Notes: a model not told the origin generated them from the sequence alone. Shown: positions 1 through 8,240, numbered from the stretch's first letter. The stretch: DNA of 64,000 bases from Sandaracinaceae bacterium (GCA_016706685.1 JADJJE010000003.1:377811-441810); one strand, 5' to 3'. Translations and numbers: made by a program.

Positions 1-383
1 GCCGTGACGCTGGACCCCAGCGTGTTGAGCGGGAAGCTGCAACCCGGGACGCCCGCGCCCGCCGCGCTGGTGGGACGCTGCCCCATGAGCAGCGCGCGCA
101 TGCCGATGGTCTGCTGGGCGTGCGCGGTGAGGTAGAGGTCGAAGTCGTGGACGGGCACGCCACGGTCGGACCACACCACCACGTGCGCGAGCTGCGGCGC
201 GGACGACGTGTTCTCGATGGTGAGCAGCGTGTCGCGCGTGGTGCCCGCGGTGTCGGCTTCGAAGTAGGGGAAGAGGAGCGTGGCGGACGGAACGGGGTCC
301 ATCGCCCCGATCTCGGCGGAGGCGGTCGATGTCCACGCGCTGCCCAGAAGGGCCAGCGTGAGCACGAGAGGGTTGGGTCTCAT
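1..383 (-). CDS. Secreted protein of unknown function, 5' part only
   Basis: The reverse strand opens at an ATG (383-381) and stays open to the window edge, giving the first 127 residues of a protein whose end is off-window. Residues 1-23 form a signal peptide (hydrophobic LVLTLALLGSA, then a likely cut after ASA). The mature part starts EIGAMDPVPSATLLFPYFEA, and includes LLTIENTSSAPQLAHVVVWS, which reads like a beta-sandwich with a short hydrophobic strand pattern. I recall similar LLFPYFE-type secreted proteins in myxobacteria but cannot name a function. It lies 59 bp downstream of an FG-GAP protein on the same strand and has a possible promoter motif at 432-442, so it may be transcribed separately. 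Confidence 0.75.
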   Translation of the reverse strand, partial: MRPNPLVLTLALLGSAWTSTASAEIGAMDPVPSATLLFPYFEADTAGTTRDTLLTIENTSSAPQLAHVVVWSDRGVPVHDFDLYLTAHAQQTIGMRALLMGQRPTSAAGAGVPGCSFPLNTLGSSVT

Positions 384-431
384 GCCAGGCAACGTACGCC
401 CATTCAGCGGTCATGGCCCGGCGAAAAAACG

Positions 432-442
432 TGTGATCCCGG
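432..442 (-). promoter_or_regulatory. Candidate ECF-type promoter motif
   Basis: On the minus strand this reads CCGGGATCACA, followed by CGTTTTTTCGCCGG, about 50 bases before the start at 383. A near match (CCGGGAATCACA then ACGCTTTCCGG) lies upstream of the ECF sigma factor gene at 8079. Sharing between a sigma gene and another promoter suggests a common promoter element, but two copies are weak evidence. Confidence 0.25.
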
Positions 443-1786
443 TCAATTGCGCTGAGGGCGGAACAACTCGATGCCGCCCGCCGACGGGCATGCGTCGTCA
501 TCCCCCGCGTACGACACAAGGAGCTCGTCGCCGGGCTGCCCATCCACATTGGCGAAGACCACCCCAAAGGGGGTACAGCCCGCCAGCCGGGCCTCGGGCT
601 CTTGCACCGCGTCGGCAGTGAGCTCTGCGCCTCGGCTGGTGAAGACGTGCAGCGTCCCATCCTCCTCGCCCGCGACCACCTCGAGCGCGCCATCTCCGTC
701 CAGGTCCCCGGAGCCGATGACCGTGATGGCCATGAGCGGGCGGCCCGTGAACAGCCGGGTGGCCGTGGCGCTGCCGGGCAGGACGCACTCGAGCACGCCC
801 TCGAGCCCCTCGGCGCCGGGCATCAGCCCGCCCACCAGGACACGCATCCCGTCCGCATGCGGGGCCAGCGCCACGGCGCGCACCACCCGGTCGCTCGTCA
901 GGCCGGGCAGCGTGCCGAGCGCCAAGCCGGCTTCGGTGGTGCGATACAGCACGTTGGCGCTGCCGACGGTGTTGGCGGCGGCCACGATCTCGAGCCCCGG
1001 GGATACGGGATCCACGTCGGCGATGGCGAGCGAGTCGCCGTGACCCGCGAGGTCGGTCACGGGCCAGAGCGGCTCGAAGCCGCCCACCACGCCCAGGAGT
1101 ACGAGCATGCCGCGGGGGCGTCGCGCCGGGTCGGTGCTGCGCTCGAAGGGACGCGGGCCGTCGCTCTCGGCGATCACGTCCATGCGGCCATCGGCGTTCC
1201 AGTCCACCGCCTCGATGGCGCGCGAAGAGAAGGCTCCGATGATGGAGGGCTGCACCACGCCGAGCGGGGGCCCGTAGACCTCGAAGACGTCCGCGCGGCG
1301 CACCAGCACCACCAGCCCGGTGAGGTGCACCGCCAGCGCGAGGTCTTTCACGCCGTCTCCATCAAAGTCTGCCACGGCCACGTCGCCGTAGTCGTAGGGC
1401 AGCGCAGGGAAGGTGAAGCGGGTGGTCTGCTCGAAGCGGCCGTGCCCGTCGCCGAGGAAGATCTGGGGCACTTGCGAGGGCGATTTGCGTGCCGGTCCGT
1501 GCACCACGTCCAGGTGGCCGTCACCGTCGAAGTCGACGACGGCGAAGCCATGACGCCACTGGCCAGCGCGCGGCAGGCCGCTGTCCACGCGCTCGAGGGT
1601 GAAGCGCGCAGCCGCGGGGGCTGTGGGCTCGGGCGTGACCGACACGCTGGCGGGGTCTGCGGGCGGCGTGGTCGACCGGCGCGAGAGTAGGGCGCCAGCG
1701 CCCACCAACAGCAGCACACCCACCACGCCCGTCAAGAGAGTGCGCGCCGTGACGCGACGGGGGCTCGAGGGGGTGTTGTCGGTCAT
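443..1786 (-). CDS. Membrane-anchored FG-GAP/VCBS repeat protein
   Basis: A 447-residue protein with a basic N-terminus, one transmembrane segment at about residues 14-35, and a long exported region. It contains calcium-binding style FG-GAP/VCBS repeats: DFDGDGHLD at 85-93, ADFDGDGVKDLALA near 140, a VDWNADGRMDV repeat near 194 and GDLDGDGALEVVAG near 355. Such repeats fold into beta-propellers that bind ligands or mediate adhesion; no catalytic domain is visible. It is the last gene of a minus-strand series, 52 bp after a thioredoxin. The ATG start sits directly before the charged stretch and the membrane anchor. Its partner or ligand cannot be told from sequence. Confidence 0.85.
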   Translation of the reverse strand: MTDNTPSSPRRVTARTLLTGVVGVLLLVGAGALLSRRSTTPPADPASVSVTPEPTAPAAARFTLERVDSGLPRAGQWRHGFAVVDFDGDGHLDVVHGPARKSPSQVPQIFLGDGHGRFEQTTRFTFPALPYDYGDVAVADFDGDGVKDLALAVHLTGLVVLVRRADVFEVYGPPLGVVQPSIIGAFSSRAIEAVDWNADGRMDVIAESDGPRPFERSTDPARRPRGMLVLLGVVGGFEPLWPVTDLAGHGDSLAIADVDPVSPGLEIVAAANTVGSANVLYRTTEAGLALGTLPGLTSDRVVRAVALAPHADGMRVLVGGLMPGAEGLEGVLECVLPGSATATRLFTGRPLMAITVIGSGDLDGDGALEVVAGEEDGTLHVFTSRGAELTADAVQEPEARLAGCTPFGVVFANVDGQPGDELLVSYAGDDDACPSAGGIELFRPQRN

Positions 1787-1838
1787 GCGGGGCCGAACCT
1801 TGGCACGCGCGCCGAGGGGAGCCAGGCGTCACGAGCGT

Positions 1839-2201
1839 TCACCCCGCGGCGGGCAGCTGGTCGCGCAGCACCCCCAAGAAGAACGCGTCGCCACGGAACT
1901 CGCTCATCTTGCCGATGCGCTTGCCGTCTCGGTACAGGAAGAACTGCGGGATGCCGTAGAGCCCGAAGCGCGTGGCCAGGCTGTCGTGCTCGTAGGCGTT
2001 CACCTTCACGAGGCGCGCCGGAACGTCGCCCAGCTGCTCGAGGACAGCGGGCAGGCGCGAGGCGAAGAACTCGCAGTTGGGACACTGCGGGCCCCAGAAG
2101 TAGACCACCACCAGCTCGTCGCGCGGCGTGAGGACCAGGCCGTCGAAGGTCTCGGGGGTGGCGTGGTGCACCGGGATCATGGGAACCGAGTAGCAGGCCA
2201 T
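1839..2201 (-). CDS. Thioredoxin-like protein
   Basis: A 120-residue single-domain thioredoxin fold. The active site is FWGPQCPNCE with cysteines at 40 and 43, so CPNC replaces the usual CGPC. The cis-proline loop is present as GIPQFFLYRDG (Pro85). There is no signal peptide or transmembrane segment, so it should act as a cytoplasmic disulfide reductase. An internal Met at residue 8 (MIPVHHATPE) is an equally good start. It follows the ABC ATPase by 24 bp and precedes the FG-GAP protein by 52 bp, so it is probably part of the same transcript. The CPNC motif may shift redox potential relative to classic thioredoxins; the substrate is unknown. Confidence 0.85.
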   Translation of the reverse strand: MACYSVPMIPVHHATPETFDGLVLTPRDELVVVYFWGPQCPNCEFFASRLPAVLEQLGDVPARLVKVNAYEHDSLATRFGLYGIPQFFLYRDGKRIGKMSEFRGDAFFLGVLRDQLPAAG

Positions 2202-2225
2202 CGAGGCAGTCGCCCGCCATGTCCT

Positions 2226-2915
2226 TCAATCCGTGCGGTTGACGACCGGGGCGAGGCACCCGTCCTCCATCCACAGCCGCCTGGTGCCGAACACGCGCAG
2301 CCTCGGGTCGTGCGTGGCGATCACGACACCCACGCCCTTCGTGTGCGCCATCTGCGCGAGCGCCTCACCCACGGCGCGTCCGGAAGCACTGTCGAGGCTC
2401 GCGGTGGGCTCGTCCGCGAGCACGAGCGCTGGCCCGTGCACGAGCGCTCTCGCGACGGCCACGCGTTGCTCTTCACCCCCCGAGAGCGCGTGGGGTCTCC
2501 GATGGGCGAGGTGTGGGATGCCTAGCTCTTCGAAGAGAGCGTCGGTCGCAGCCAGCGCCGCGGCCCGCTCACGCCCCGCGATCAGCGCCCCGAGCAAGAC
2601 GTTGTCGCGCGCCGAGAGCGCGCTGAGTAGGTTCGGATGCTGGAACACGAAGCCGACAGCGCGCGCTCGATGCGCCCGCCTGCGCGACGCGGAGAGCGTG
2701 ACGACACGTTCTCCCGCGAGCAGGACGTCACCCTGATCCGGAGACAGGAGCCCCGCAGAGACCGTGAGCAACGTGGTCTTGCCGGACCCGCTCGGTCCTT
2801 CGACGAGCACCACTTCGCCGGGTCGAACGACGAGGTCTACGCCCGAGAGGGCCTGAACCGCATGCTCGCCGGTACCGCGGGCGCGGCTGACACGATGAAG
2901 CTCGAGAATGCTCAT
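2226..2915 (-). CDS. ABC transporter ATP-binding protein (MacB/LolD type)
   Basis: A 229-residue ATPase with every ABC motif: Walker A GPSGSGKT (40-47), Q-loop Gln92, signature LSGGE (144-148), Walker B LVLADEP (164-170) and H-loop His202. The VFQHPNLLSALSARDNV stretch after the Q-loop is typical of the MacB/LolD/FtsE group, which works with four-helix permeases. An in-frame extension upstream exists, but the start chosen (MSILELHRVS) overlaps the permease stop by ATGA and gives the normal family length. With the permease it should form an exporter or an envelope mechanotransmission complex rather than an importer. No binding-protein gene is nearby. Confidence 0.92.
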   Translation of the reverse strand: MSILELHRVSRARGTGEHAVQALSGVDLVVRPGEVVLVEGPSGSGKTTLLTVSAGLLSPDQGDVLLAGERVVTLSASRRRAHRARAVGFVFQHPNLLSALSARDNVLLGALIAGRERAAALAATDALFEELGIPHLAHRRPHALSGGEEQRVAVARALVHGPALVLADEPTASLDSASGRAVGEALAQMAHTKGVGVVIATHDPRLRVFGTRRLWMEDGCLAPVVNRTD

Positions 2916-4030
2916 GCGCGGAAGGCCTCCACAGGGTCGATTCGTCGGAGACGCACCAAGGGCGCGTACGCGGATGCGAGCGCGGCGACACACAGCACGA
3001 GGACGATCGTGAGCACGTCGTGCGCATGGATGACCAACCCCACCGTGGGGAACCAGCGCGCGAGCGCGCTGCGAAACGCGCACGAGAGCAGGGCGCCCAA
3101 CGCGCCACCAACCATGACGAGCACGATGGCGTGCGTGAGCACCGAGAGGGTGACGCGTGTGATGGGCGCACCGAGCGCGAGGAGCACGGCGATGTCGCGC
3201 GCGCGATCGTCGACGACCGCGTGGATCAAGAGCGAGACGAGCACGGCCGCCGCAGCCATGCCGACGACGCAGACGATGAGGAGCAGCGGACGAAACCCTG
3301 CGGCCACCTCGCGGACGTTGCGCTCGACGAACTGCTCTCGTGCATAGACGGAGACGCCCGGGAGCCGTGCTTCGAGCTCGCGGGCGACCGCGTCCCGGTC
3401 CGCGTCGCGCACGAGCTGAACGGCGACGAACGAGACGCGCTCGCCGAAACCACTCGCGCCAGACGCGCTCTCTCGCGTCAAGAAGGCGAACTGGGTCGCG
3501 AGCAGGTTGGTCTCGTCGGAGATGCCCACGACCCGCGTCTCGACGCCGTTGAGCTGCACACGTCCGCCGACGTCGACCCCGAGCTGGAACGCGGACGCGC
3601 GGTCGAGCACGACCTCTCGATCACGGCGTGGCGCGCGCCCCTCCGTGATCCGGGGCGGGCCACCGAGTCCAGTCGGTGCCTCGTAGCCGAGCACGAGCAA
3701 CGAGAGCGGAGCCCGGTCGTCCGAAGCATGGTGCGCCGAGACGAAGCTGCGCAGCAGTGGGTCTGCCCGCCGCACACCGGGTACCGCGCGTGCGGCACCC
3801 AACGTCCCCTCGTCGAGGAGCGCCGACGACCGGATGAGATTGTCGGTCCCCAACGGCGCGATCCAGAGATCGATCCCCGGCTGACCCACATACGACTCGA
3901 CCGCGGACGTCAGGTTCCGGTAGCTGGCAACGAGCACCACCACGAGCAACGCGCTCGTGGCAACGCCCGAAGCGGCGAGGAGCGAACGCCGCCAAGCGCT
4001 CGCGAGCGCACGATAGAGGAGTGGGTTCAT
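2912..4030 (-). CDS. ABC transporter permease, FtsX/MacB-like
   Basis: A 372-residue permease starting MNPLLYRALASAWRRS. It has one transmembrane helix near the N-terminus (about 16-36), a large periplasmic domain of roughly 200 residues and three C-terminal helices, ending in a VRLRRIDPVEAFRA tail. This is the MacB/FtsX/DevC four-helix topology. The periplasmic part includes GIDLWIAPLG near the first helix, as seen in DevC-type exporters. It overlaps the acetyltransferase stop (ATGA, 4030-4027) and the ATPase start (ATGA, 2915-2912), so all three are translationally coupled. Substrate unknown. Without a visible MacA-like adaptor in the window the export route across the outer membrane is open. 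Confidence 0.9.
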   Translation of the reverse strand: MNPLLYRALASAWRRSLLAASGVATSALLVVVLVASYRNLTSAVESYVGQPGIDLWIAPLGTDNLIRSSALLDEGTLGAARAVPGVRRADPLLRSFVSAHHASDDRAPLSLLVLGYEAPTGLGGPPRITEGRAPRRDREVVLDRASAFQLGVDVGGRVQLNGVETRVVGISDETNLLATQFAFLTRESASGASGFGERVSFVAVQLVRDADRDAVARELEARLPGVSVYAREQFVERNVREVAAGFRPLLLIVCVVGMAAAAVLVSLLIHAVVDDRARDIAVLLALGAPITRVTLSVLTHAIVLVMVGGALGALLSCAFRSALARWFPTVGLVIHAHDVLTIVLVLCVAALASAYAPLVRLRRIDPVEAFRA

Positions 4031-5100
4031 ACGAGAGCCATGTCGAAGCTGAGGGGACGCGGGCCAACGCGGAGAGGTACGGCAGCAGCGCTCCGCACGG
4101 TGTAGAGGTCGAAGTCGACGTGGGTGGTGACGAGCCCGCCCAGGGCGGCGGAGAGGGGATGGCGCACGTCGAGCGCGAGATCGAGATAGAGGTGCGCATG
4201 GCGCTCGCGTTCCCGGAGCAGCGAGACGAGCAGTCCGCGCAGATCTTCCGCACACTCTGCAGCGAACAGCGTCACATAGCCGAACGGCACGAGGTCCCCG
4301 TCACGCGGCATCGGGGCCACGCCCGCCATGCGCGCACCGATGCGATGCACCTGCCGCGCGAGGGCAAGTGATGGGCCGAGGCCGAGCAGACGCACACGTT
4401 TGATCGCGCTCGCATCCCAGACGGCACCGAACGCGGTCATTCGTCCTCGACGCTCGATGACGTGGAAGTCGTCGATGGCGAGGCCCATCGCGCGCATGCG
4501 CGCCCGCAGCGAATTCTCGCTCCACACGCAGGCGAGATCGCTCACCGCGCCGGTGCGATTCGAGAGCGCGACCATCTCCGGGATGTCGCTCTCGGTGGCC
4601 CTTCGCATGCCGGACACGCGGCAGCCGCGATGAGCGAAGTAGACGGAGTAGTTGCGTATCGTCGCGGCGCGCTCGAAACGGAGCGCAGACGTGCGGCTCT
4701 CGACGATCCTCGACATCGAGCGGTTTCCCCCGAGCACGAGAGCGATCCCGAAGTCCGCCCCCGTGGCTTCGAGCCTGCCACGCGCCGCGTCGAGCAGCTC
4801 GCCGGCGAAGCGCTTGCCTCGGTGATGCGGGTCGATCTTGAGGTCGCCGAGATAGGAGATGCGGCGTGGCTCGGTCCCCACGGTTCGTACCAGCGGCGCG
4901 TGCGTGCCCATCGCCGCGATCTCACCTCCACCCGGCGCATCGATGGCCAGGACCTCGGCCGCCGTGCCCTGCAGCCGCGTGAGCGCAAAGAAGTCTGGGT
5001 CGCGCTCTAGGCAGTAGCGCACCGACCCAGCCATCGGCGCGCGACGCGCTAGACGACAGAGTGCAGCGTTGTCGGCTTCGGTGGCGACGCGCACGGTCAT
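4027..5100 (-). CDS. GNAT-family N-acetyltransferase
   Basis: A 357-residue protein whose N-terminal half carries a GNAT acetyl-CoA fold. The core is ISYLGDLKIDPHHRGKRFA (about 82-99), where strand beta-4 leads into the pyrophosphate-binding RxxGKR loop. A second region (about 170-330) looks like a degenerate second GNAT repeat. No signal or membrane segment is visible. It opens the minus-strand operon and its stop overlaps the permease start by ATGA, which suggests the acetylated product or protein is linked to the exporter. The acceptor substrate cannot be predicted. The 5' region (5101-5347) is shared with the divergent SDR gene and holds two inverted repeats. Confidence 0.85.
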   Translation of the reverse strand: MTVRVATEADNAALCRLARRAPMAGSVRYCLERDPDFFALTRLQGTAAEVLAIDAPGGGEIAAMGTHAPLVRTVGTEPRRISYLGDLKIDPHHRGKRFAGELLDAARGRLEATGADFGIALVLGGNRSMSRIVESRTSALRFERAATIRNYSVYFAHRGCRVSGMRRATESDIPEMVALSNRTGAVSDLACVWSENSLRARMRAMGLAIDDFHVIERRGRMTAFGAVWDASAIKRVRLLGLGPSLALARQVHRIGARMAGVAPMPRDGDLVPFGYVTLFAAECAEDLRGLLVSLLRERERHAHLYLDLALDVRHPLSAALGGLVTTHVDFDLYTVRSAAAVPLRVGPRPLSFDMALV

Positions 5101-5185
5101 CGGAGGCTGCCTTCCGGACCGCGATTGTTCTTGATGGCATCGAGCGAACGCATTCGAGAGACCTCAGCTGCATCGCGCCTATGCA

Positions 5186-5205
5186 GTGGTCGTGCCACGG
5201 ACCAC
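5186..5205. repeat. Inverted repeat in divergent promoter region
   Basis: GTGGTC (5186-5191) and GACCAC (5200-5205) are perfect arms around an 8-base centre. It sits between the divergent acetyltransferase and SDR genes, where an operator would be expected. No regulator gene is adjacent, so its partner is unknown. Confidence 0.35.
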
Positions 5206-5280
5206 GCAGCCCGTTCGTCCGGGAACACCGGTACGTTCGGCTCAGACGCGCAGAACGTGGGCAATGAGCTGCACACATGC

Positions 5281-5296
5281 GTGCAGACGCCTGCAC
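5281..5296. repeat. Inverted repeat upstream of the SDR gene
   Basis: GTGCAG (5281-5286) and CTGCAC (5291-5296) are perfect 6-base arms around ACGC, 52 bases before the SDR start. It could be an operator or a leader hairpin. It is distinct in sequence from the repeat at 5186-5205. Confidence 0.35.
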
Positions 5297-5347
5297 TCGG
5301 TGAGTGAGGTGTTGCAGCGAACCTCGCCACGTCCCAGGCTGTGCCCC

Positions 5348-6268
5348 ATGTCGTTGGTGTCCATGATCAAAGGTCGGAGCGGCGCGAGCGGCTTCGGGTA
5401 TGCGTCCACGGCCGAAGAGGTCACCCAGGGGCTCGACCTCTCGGGGAAGACGGTGCTCATCACCGGCGTGGGCTCGGGGCTCGGGGCCGAGAGCGCGCGC
5501 GTGCTGGCCATGCGTGGGGCCCGCGTGCTGGGCGCGGCCCGCACCAAGGACAAGGCCGCGGAGGCGTGCCGCTCGCTGGGCAACGGGGCCATCCCGCTCG
5601 CGTGTGAGCTGTCGGACCCCGCGTCGGTGCGCGCGTGCGTGGCCGAGGTGGTGCAGCTGGGCATCCCGGTGGACGTGCTGCTGTGCAACGCGGGCGTCAT
5701 GGCGCTGCCCAAGCGCGAGGTGCTGCACGGCCAGGAGCTGCAGTTCCTGACCAACCACATCGGGCACTTCATCTTGGTCACGGGGCTGCTGGGCTCGCTC
5801 ACGGAGCGCGGCCGCGTGGTCATGCTGTCGAGCGGCGCGCATCACCGCGCGCCCGAGGTGGGCATCGACTTCGACGACCTCACACTGCAGAAGAGCTACA
5901 GCCCGTGGGGCGCCTACGGGCAGTCGAAGCTGGCCAACCTGCTGTTCGCCAAGTCGCTCGCCAAGCGCCTGTCGGGCACCAGCCAGACCGCCAACGCGGT
6001 GCACCCGGGCGTGATCGCCACCAACCTCTGGCGGCACATGAACGTGGTGGCGCGCGTGGCGGCTCCCGTGGCGGCTGCGGTGGCGATGAAGAACATGGAG
6101 CAGGGGGCGGCCACGCAGTGCTACGTGGCCACGCATCCCTCGCTCGCGAGCGTGAGCGGCGAGTACTTCGCGGACTGCAACATCGAGAAGGCCTCGCGCC
6201 ACGCGCGCAACGAGGCCATGGCCGAGCGGCTCTGGCAGGTCACCGAAGAGATCGTCGCGAAGCTGTAG
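5348..6268 (+). CDS. Short-chain dehydrogenase/reductase, retinol-dehydrogenase-like
   Basis: A 306-residue SDR. The cofactor loop is TGVGSGLG (39-46), the NAG motif is NAGVMA (114-119) and the catalytic pair is Y190-G-Q-S-K194, with SS at 161-162 as the likely catalytic serine region. The layout, with SPWGAYGQSKLANLLF and then HPGVIATNLWRH, matches the RDH11-14/WWOX-like NADP(H) reductases acting on lipophilic aldehydes or ketones. The ATG at 5348 is chosen over the longer in-frame extension, which runs through the intergenic repeats; MIKGR at 5363 is an alternative. It stands alone, divergent from the acetyltransferase operon. The substrate is not predictable. Confidence 0.9.
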   Translation: MSLVSMIKGRSGASGFGYASTAEEVTQGLDLSGKTVLITGVGSGLGAESARVLAMRGARVLGAARTKDKAAEACRSLGNGAIPLACELSDPASVRACVAEVVQLGIPVDVLLCNAGVMALPKREVLHGQELQFLTNHIGHFILVTGLLGSLTERGRVVMLSSGAHHRAPEVGIDFDDLTLQKSYSPWGAYGQSKLANLLFAKSLAKRLSGTSQTANAVHPGVIATNLWRHMNVVARVAAPVAAAVAMKNMEQGAATQCYVATHPSLASVSGEYFADCNIEKASRHARNEAMAERLWQVTEEIVAKL

Positions 6269-6292
6269 CGCGAGCTGCGCACTCCCAGCGGG

Positions 6293-7054
6293 CTAGCGCT
6301 TGGCAGGCTTGGGCTTCAGCAAGCCCAGCGCGGCCAGGTGGAGGATGAGCTGCACGAGCTCCACCGCCGACACGCGCACGTCGTGTGCCCGGCGCTGCGG
6401 CCCGCGCACCCAGCCCTCTTCGTGCCAGTGGTTGGCCAGCCCCGGGGCGCGCTCGCCCAGGATGGTGAGCGCCACTCCGCCGCTGGTGAGCCGCAGGTAG
6501 GCCCCGGCGTCGTGGTCCACCACTTCGTTCTCGTGCGAGAGGCCCGGCGGCGCGGGGCGGCGTTGGATGCGTCGGCCACTCTCCACGCTCGCTGGCAGGG
6601 TGAGCACGCGCTGGCCCACGCCGAACACGCCGCGCAGGACCAGCCGCTGCCCGTCCACGTGCAGCTGCGTGCGCAGCTTGCCCTGCGCCTCGAGCACGAT
6701 GAGAAGGCCGAGCGCCACCGCGGTAATCCCAAGAGGCCCCAGCGCGAGGGGCGGCACCGGCGTGCGCCACGCCATGACGCCCAGCAGGCCTAGAAACCAC
6801 AGCAGCACCACCGCGACCACGGCCTTCCAGGTGCGCCCGTCGGAACCGCTGAGGGTGAACGCCTGGGTGCCCGGACCAGGCTGCATGCTGACGGGCACGT
6901 CGTGCACCTTGTGCAGGTGCCCCGCCAGGTTGGGGGCGTTCACCACGCTGCCGCAGCCCGGGCAGGGGAGCGCGCTCGCGGGGTGCGCCGCAGCGAGCGA
7001 GAGAGCCGCTGGCACCACGGCGAGCAGCGACGGGGAGGCGCTCGGGGCCGTCAC
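6293..7054 (-). CDS. Membrane protein with N-terminal zinc-finger-like motif
   Basis: A 253-residue protein from a GTG (7054-7052) that overlaps the sigma-factor stop as GTGA. Residues 31-51 contain CPGC followed by HLHKVH, a C2H2-like arrangement that could bind zinc. Two transmembrane helices follow at about 78-96 and 104-122, then a soluble domain of about 130 residues. The family is not recognised. Coupling to an ECF sigma gene is the usual place for an anti-sigma factor, and a zinc site plus membrane helices would suit one. However, the order (finger, helices, soluble domain) is not a classical ZAS anti-sigma, so this role is only inferred. Confidence 0.7.
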   Translation of the reverse strand: MTAPSASPSLLAVVPAALSLAAAHPASALPCPGCGSVVNAPNLAGHLHKVHDVPVSMQPGPGTQAFTLSGSDGRTWKAVVAVVLLWFLGLLGVMAWRTPVPPLALGPLGITAVALGLLIVLEAQGKLRTQLHVDGQRLVLRGVFGVGQRVLTLPASVESGRRIQRRPAPPGLSHENEVVDHDAGAYLRLTSGGVALTILGERAPGLANHWHEEGWVRGPQRRAHDVRVSAVELVQLILHLAALGLLKPKPAKR

Positions 7055-8079
7055 GCGGGGCTCCGCAGCTGCAGGGTGAGGCGGGCCAAGAAGGCCGCGT
7101 CGGCGCTCGGGTCGGAGTCGGCCGCCAGTAGTAGCGCGCCCAGCGTGGCGCTCGCATCCTGCTGCGGAGCGGCCGAGGCAGAGGCCTCGCGCGAGGGTGC
7201 AGGCGGCGACGCAGACGGGACGCCGCGGAGGCCATCGAAGAGGCGCGTGAGCCCGACCCACACTCCCGCTCCGCGAGCCGGTGCGCCTGCGCTGAGAGGA
7301 GGTGCCACCGGTCCGCTGGGCGCGCCCGTGGGCCGCGCGCTCGGTGCAGGAGCGGGCGCGGGCGGTGCATAGGCAGCTGGCGGAGCCACCTGCGCGCTCT
7401 CGGGCGCTGCAGCCCGCGGAGGAGGCGGCATAGGCGCGGGCTGCGCGAGCGGAGCCCCAGGGGCAGCGGGCGCACCAAACGACGGGAGCGCCCCCGAGTA
7501 GGCTGGCGCCGCAGCGCCCACCCCGAGCGCGGGGCCTTCGATGGCGTCGCGCATCTTGGTGAGCGCGCGCCCCACACGCATTCGTACGGCCCCAGACTTC
7601 ACCCCGAAGCTCTCCGCGATCTCGTCGAACGACAGCCCGTGCGCGAAGCGCAGCAGCACCATGGCGCGCTCGCCCTCACTGAGCACGGCCAGCCCCTCGC
7701 GGATGTCGGCGCGGCGGGCCATCAGGTCGCTCACCAGCACCTCCTCGGTGTCGGCCACCAGCGGCTCGCGAACGTCGTCCTCGCGCCCGAGGGACCACGG
7801 CTGGCGCGCGCTGCGCCGCAGGTGATCGAGGCAGCGGTGCCGCGCGATGGTGAGCAGCCAGGTGCGCGCCGACGCTTCGCCGCGAAACTCCGGCAGCGCG
7901 AGGAAAGCCTTGCCGAACGCGTCCTGCGCCAGGTCCTCGGCGGTGCCGCGGTCACGCACGATGGTGGTGCAGAGGTGCAGCACGTCCCGCCCGTGCGCGC
8001 GCACCAGCCAGTCGGCGGCGGCGTGCAGGTCACCGCGCTCGAGGTGCCCCTCGAAGCTCTGCGCGCTGGTCTCGGTCAT
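7051..8079 (-). CDS. ECF-type RNA polymerase sigma factor with long C-terminal tail
   Basis: Residues 1-182 are an ECF sigma factor. Region 2 covers about 22-90, with TAEDLAQDAFGKAFLALPEF and TWLLTIARHRCLDHLRR; region 4 covers about 125-180, with LSFDEIAESFGVKSGAVRMR as the DNA-binding helix-turn-helix. A roughly 160-residue Ala/Pro-rich tail follows (about 185-342), far longer than the usual ECF length, ending in a short folded-looking LAADSDPSADAAFLARLTL segment. The start MTETSAQ is chosen because longer in-frame starts run into the promoter region. The stop overlaps the next gene's GTG. The tail may be a regulatory or tethering extension. Confidence 0.9.
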   Translation of the reverse strand: MTETSAQSFEGHLERGDLHAAADWLVRAHGRDVLHLCTTIVRDRGTAEDLAQDAFGKAFLALPEFRGEASARTWLLTIARHRCLDHLRRSARQPWSLGREDDVREPLVADTEEVLVSDLMARRADIREGLAVLSEGERAMVLLRFAHGLSFDEIAESFGVKSGAVRMRVGRALTKMRDAIEGPALGVGAAAPAYSGALPSFGAPAAPGAPLAQPAPMPPPPRAAAPESAQVAPPAAYAPPAPAPAPSARPTGAPSGPVAPPLSAGAPARGAGVWVGLTRLFDGLRGVPSASPPAPSREASASAAPQQDASATLGALLLAADSDPSADAAFLARLTLQLRSPA

Positions 8080-8150
8080 GAGTGCCAGGGCAGTAGACGA
8101 AGGAGCCCCACGCTTTGTCACAGGCTTTTTTTCGTGCACCCGGAAAGCGT

Positions 8151-8183
8151 TGTGATTCCCGGCGAATAGAAGTTTTCTTCGCC
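8151..8183 (-). promoter_or_regulatory. Candidate sigma-factor promoter motif with adjacent inverted repeat
   Basis: The minus strand of 8151-8162 reads CCGGGAATCACA, matching the element at 432-442. It is 72-83 bases before the sigma-factor start, so autoregulation is plausible. Directly beside it, GGCGAA (8161-8166) and TTCGCC (8178-8183) form perfect arms. The divergent gene at 8241 shares this region. Confidence 0.3.
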
Positions 8184-8240
8184 GCGTGCGTGACACGCCG
8201 AGCGGGGCCTCGTCAGGCATGGAGAAAGGAACACTCCGCC

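Noticed and set aside
443..1690. Long plus-strand open frames across the FG-GAP gene
   Set aside because: Arg/Pro/Ala-rich shadow frames typical of GC-rich DNA. The minus frame has the DFDGDG repeats and a membrane anchor.
5097..5330. Minus-strand open frame of 77 residues in the divergent gap before the acetyltransferase
   Set aside because: It covers the inverted repeats and has no domain or ribosome site. It is more likely a chance frame in the control region.
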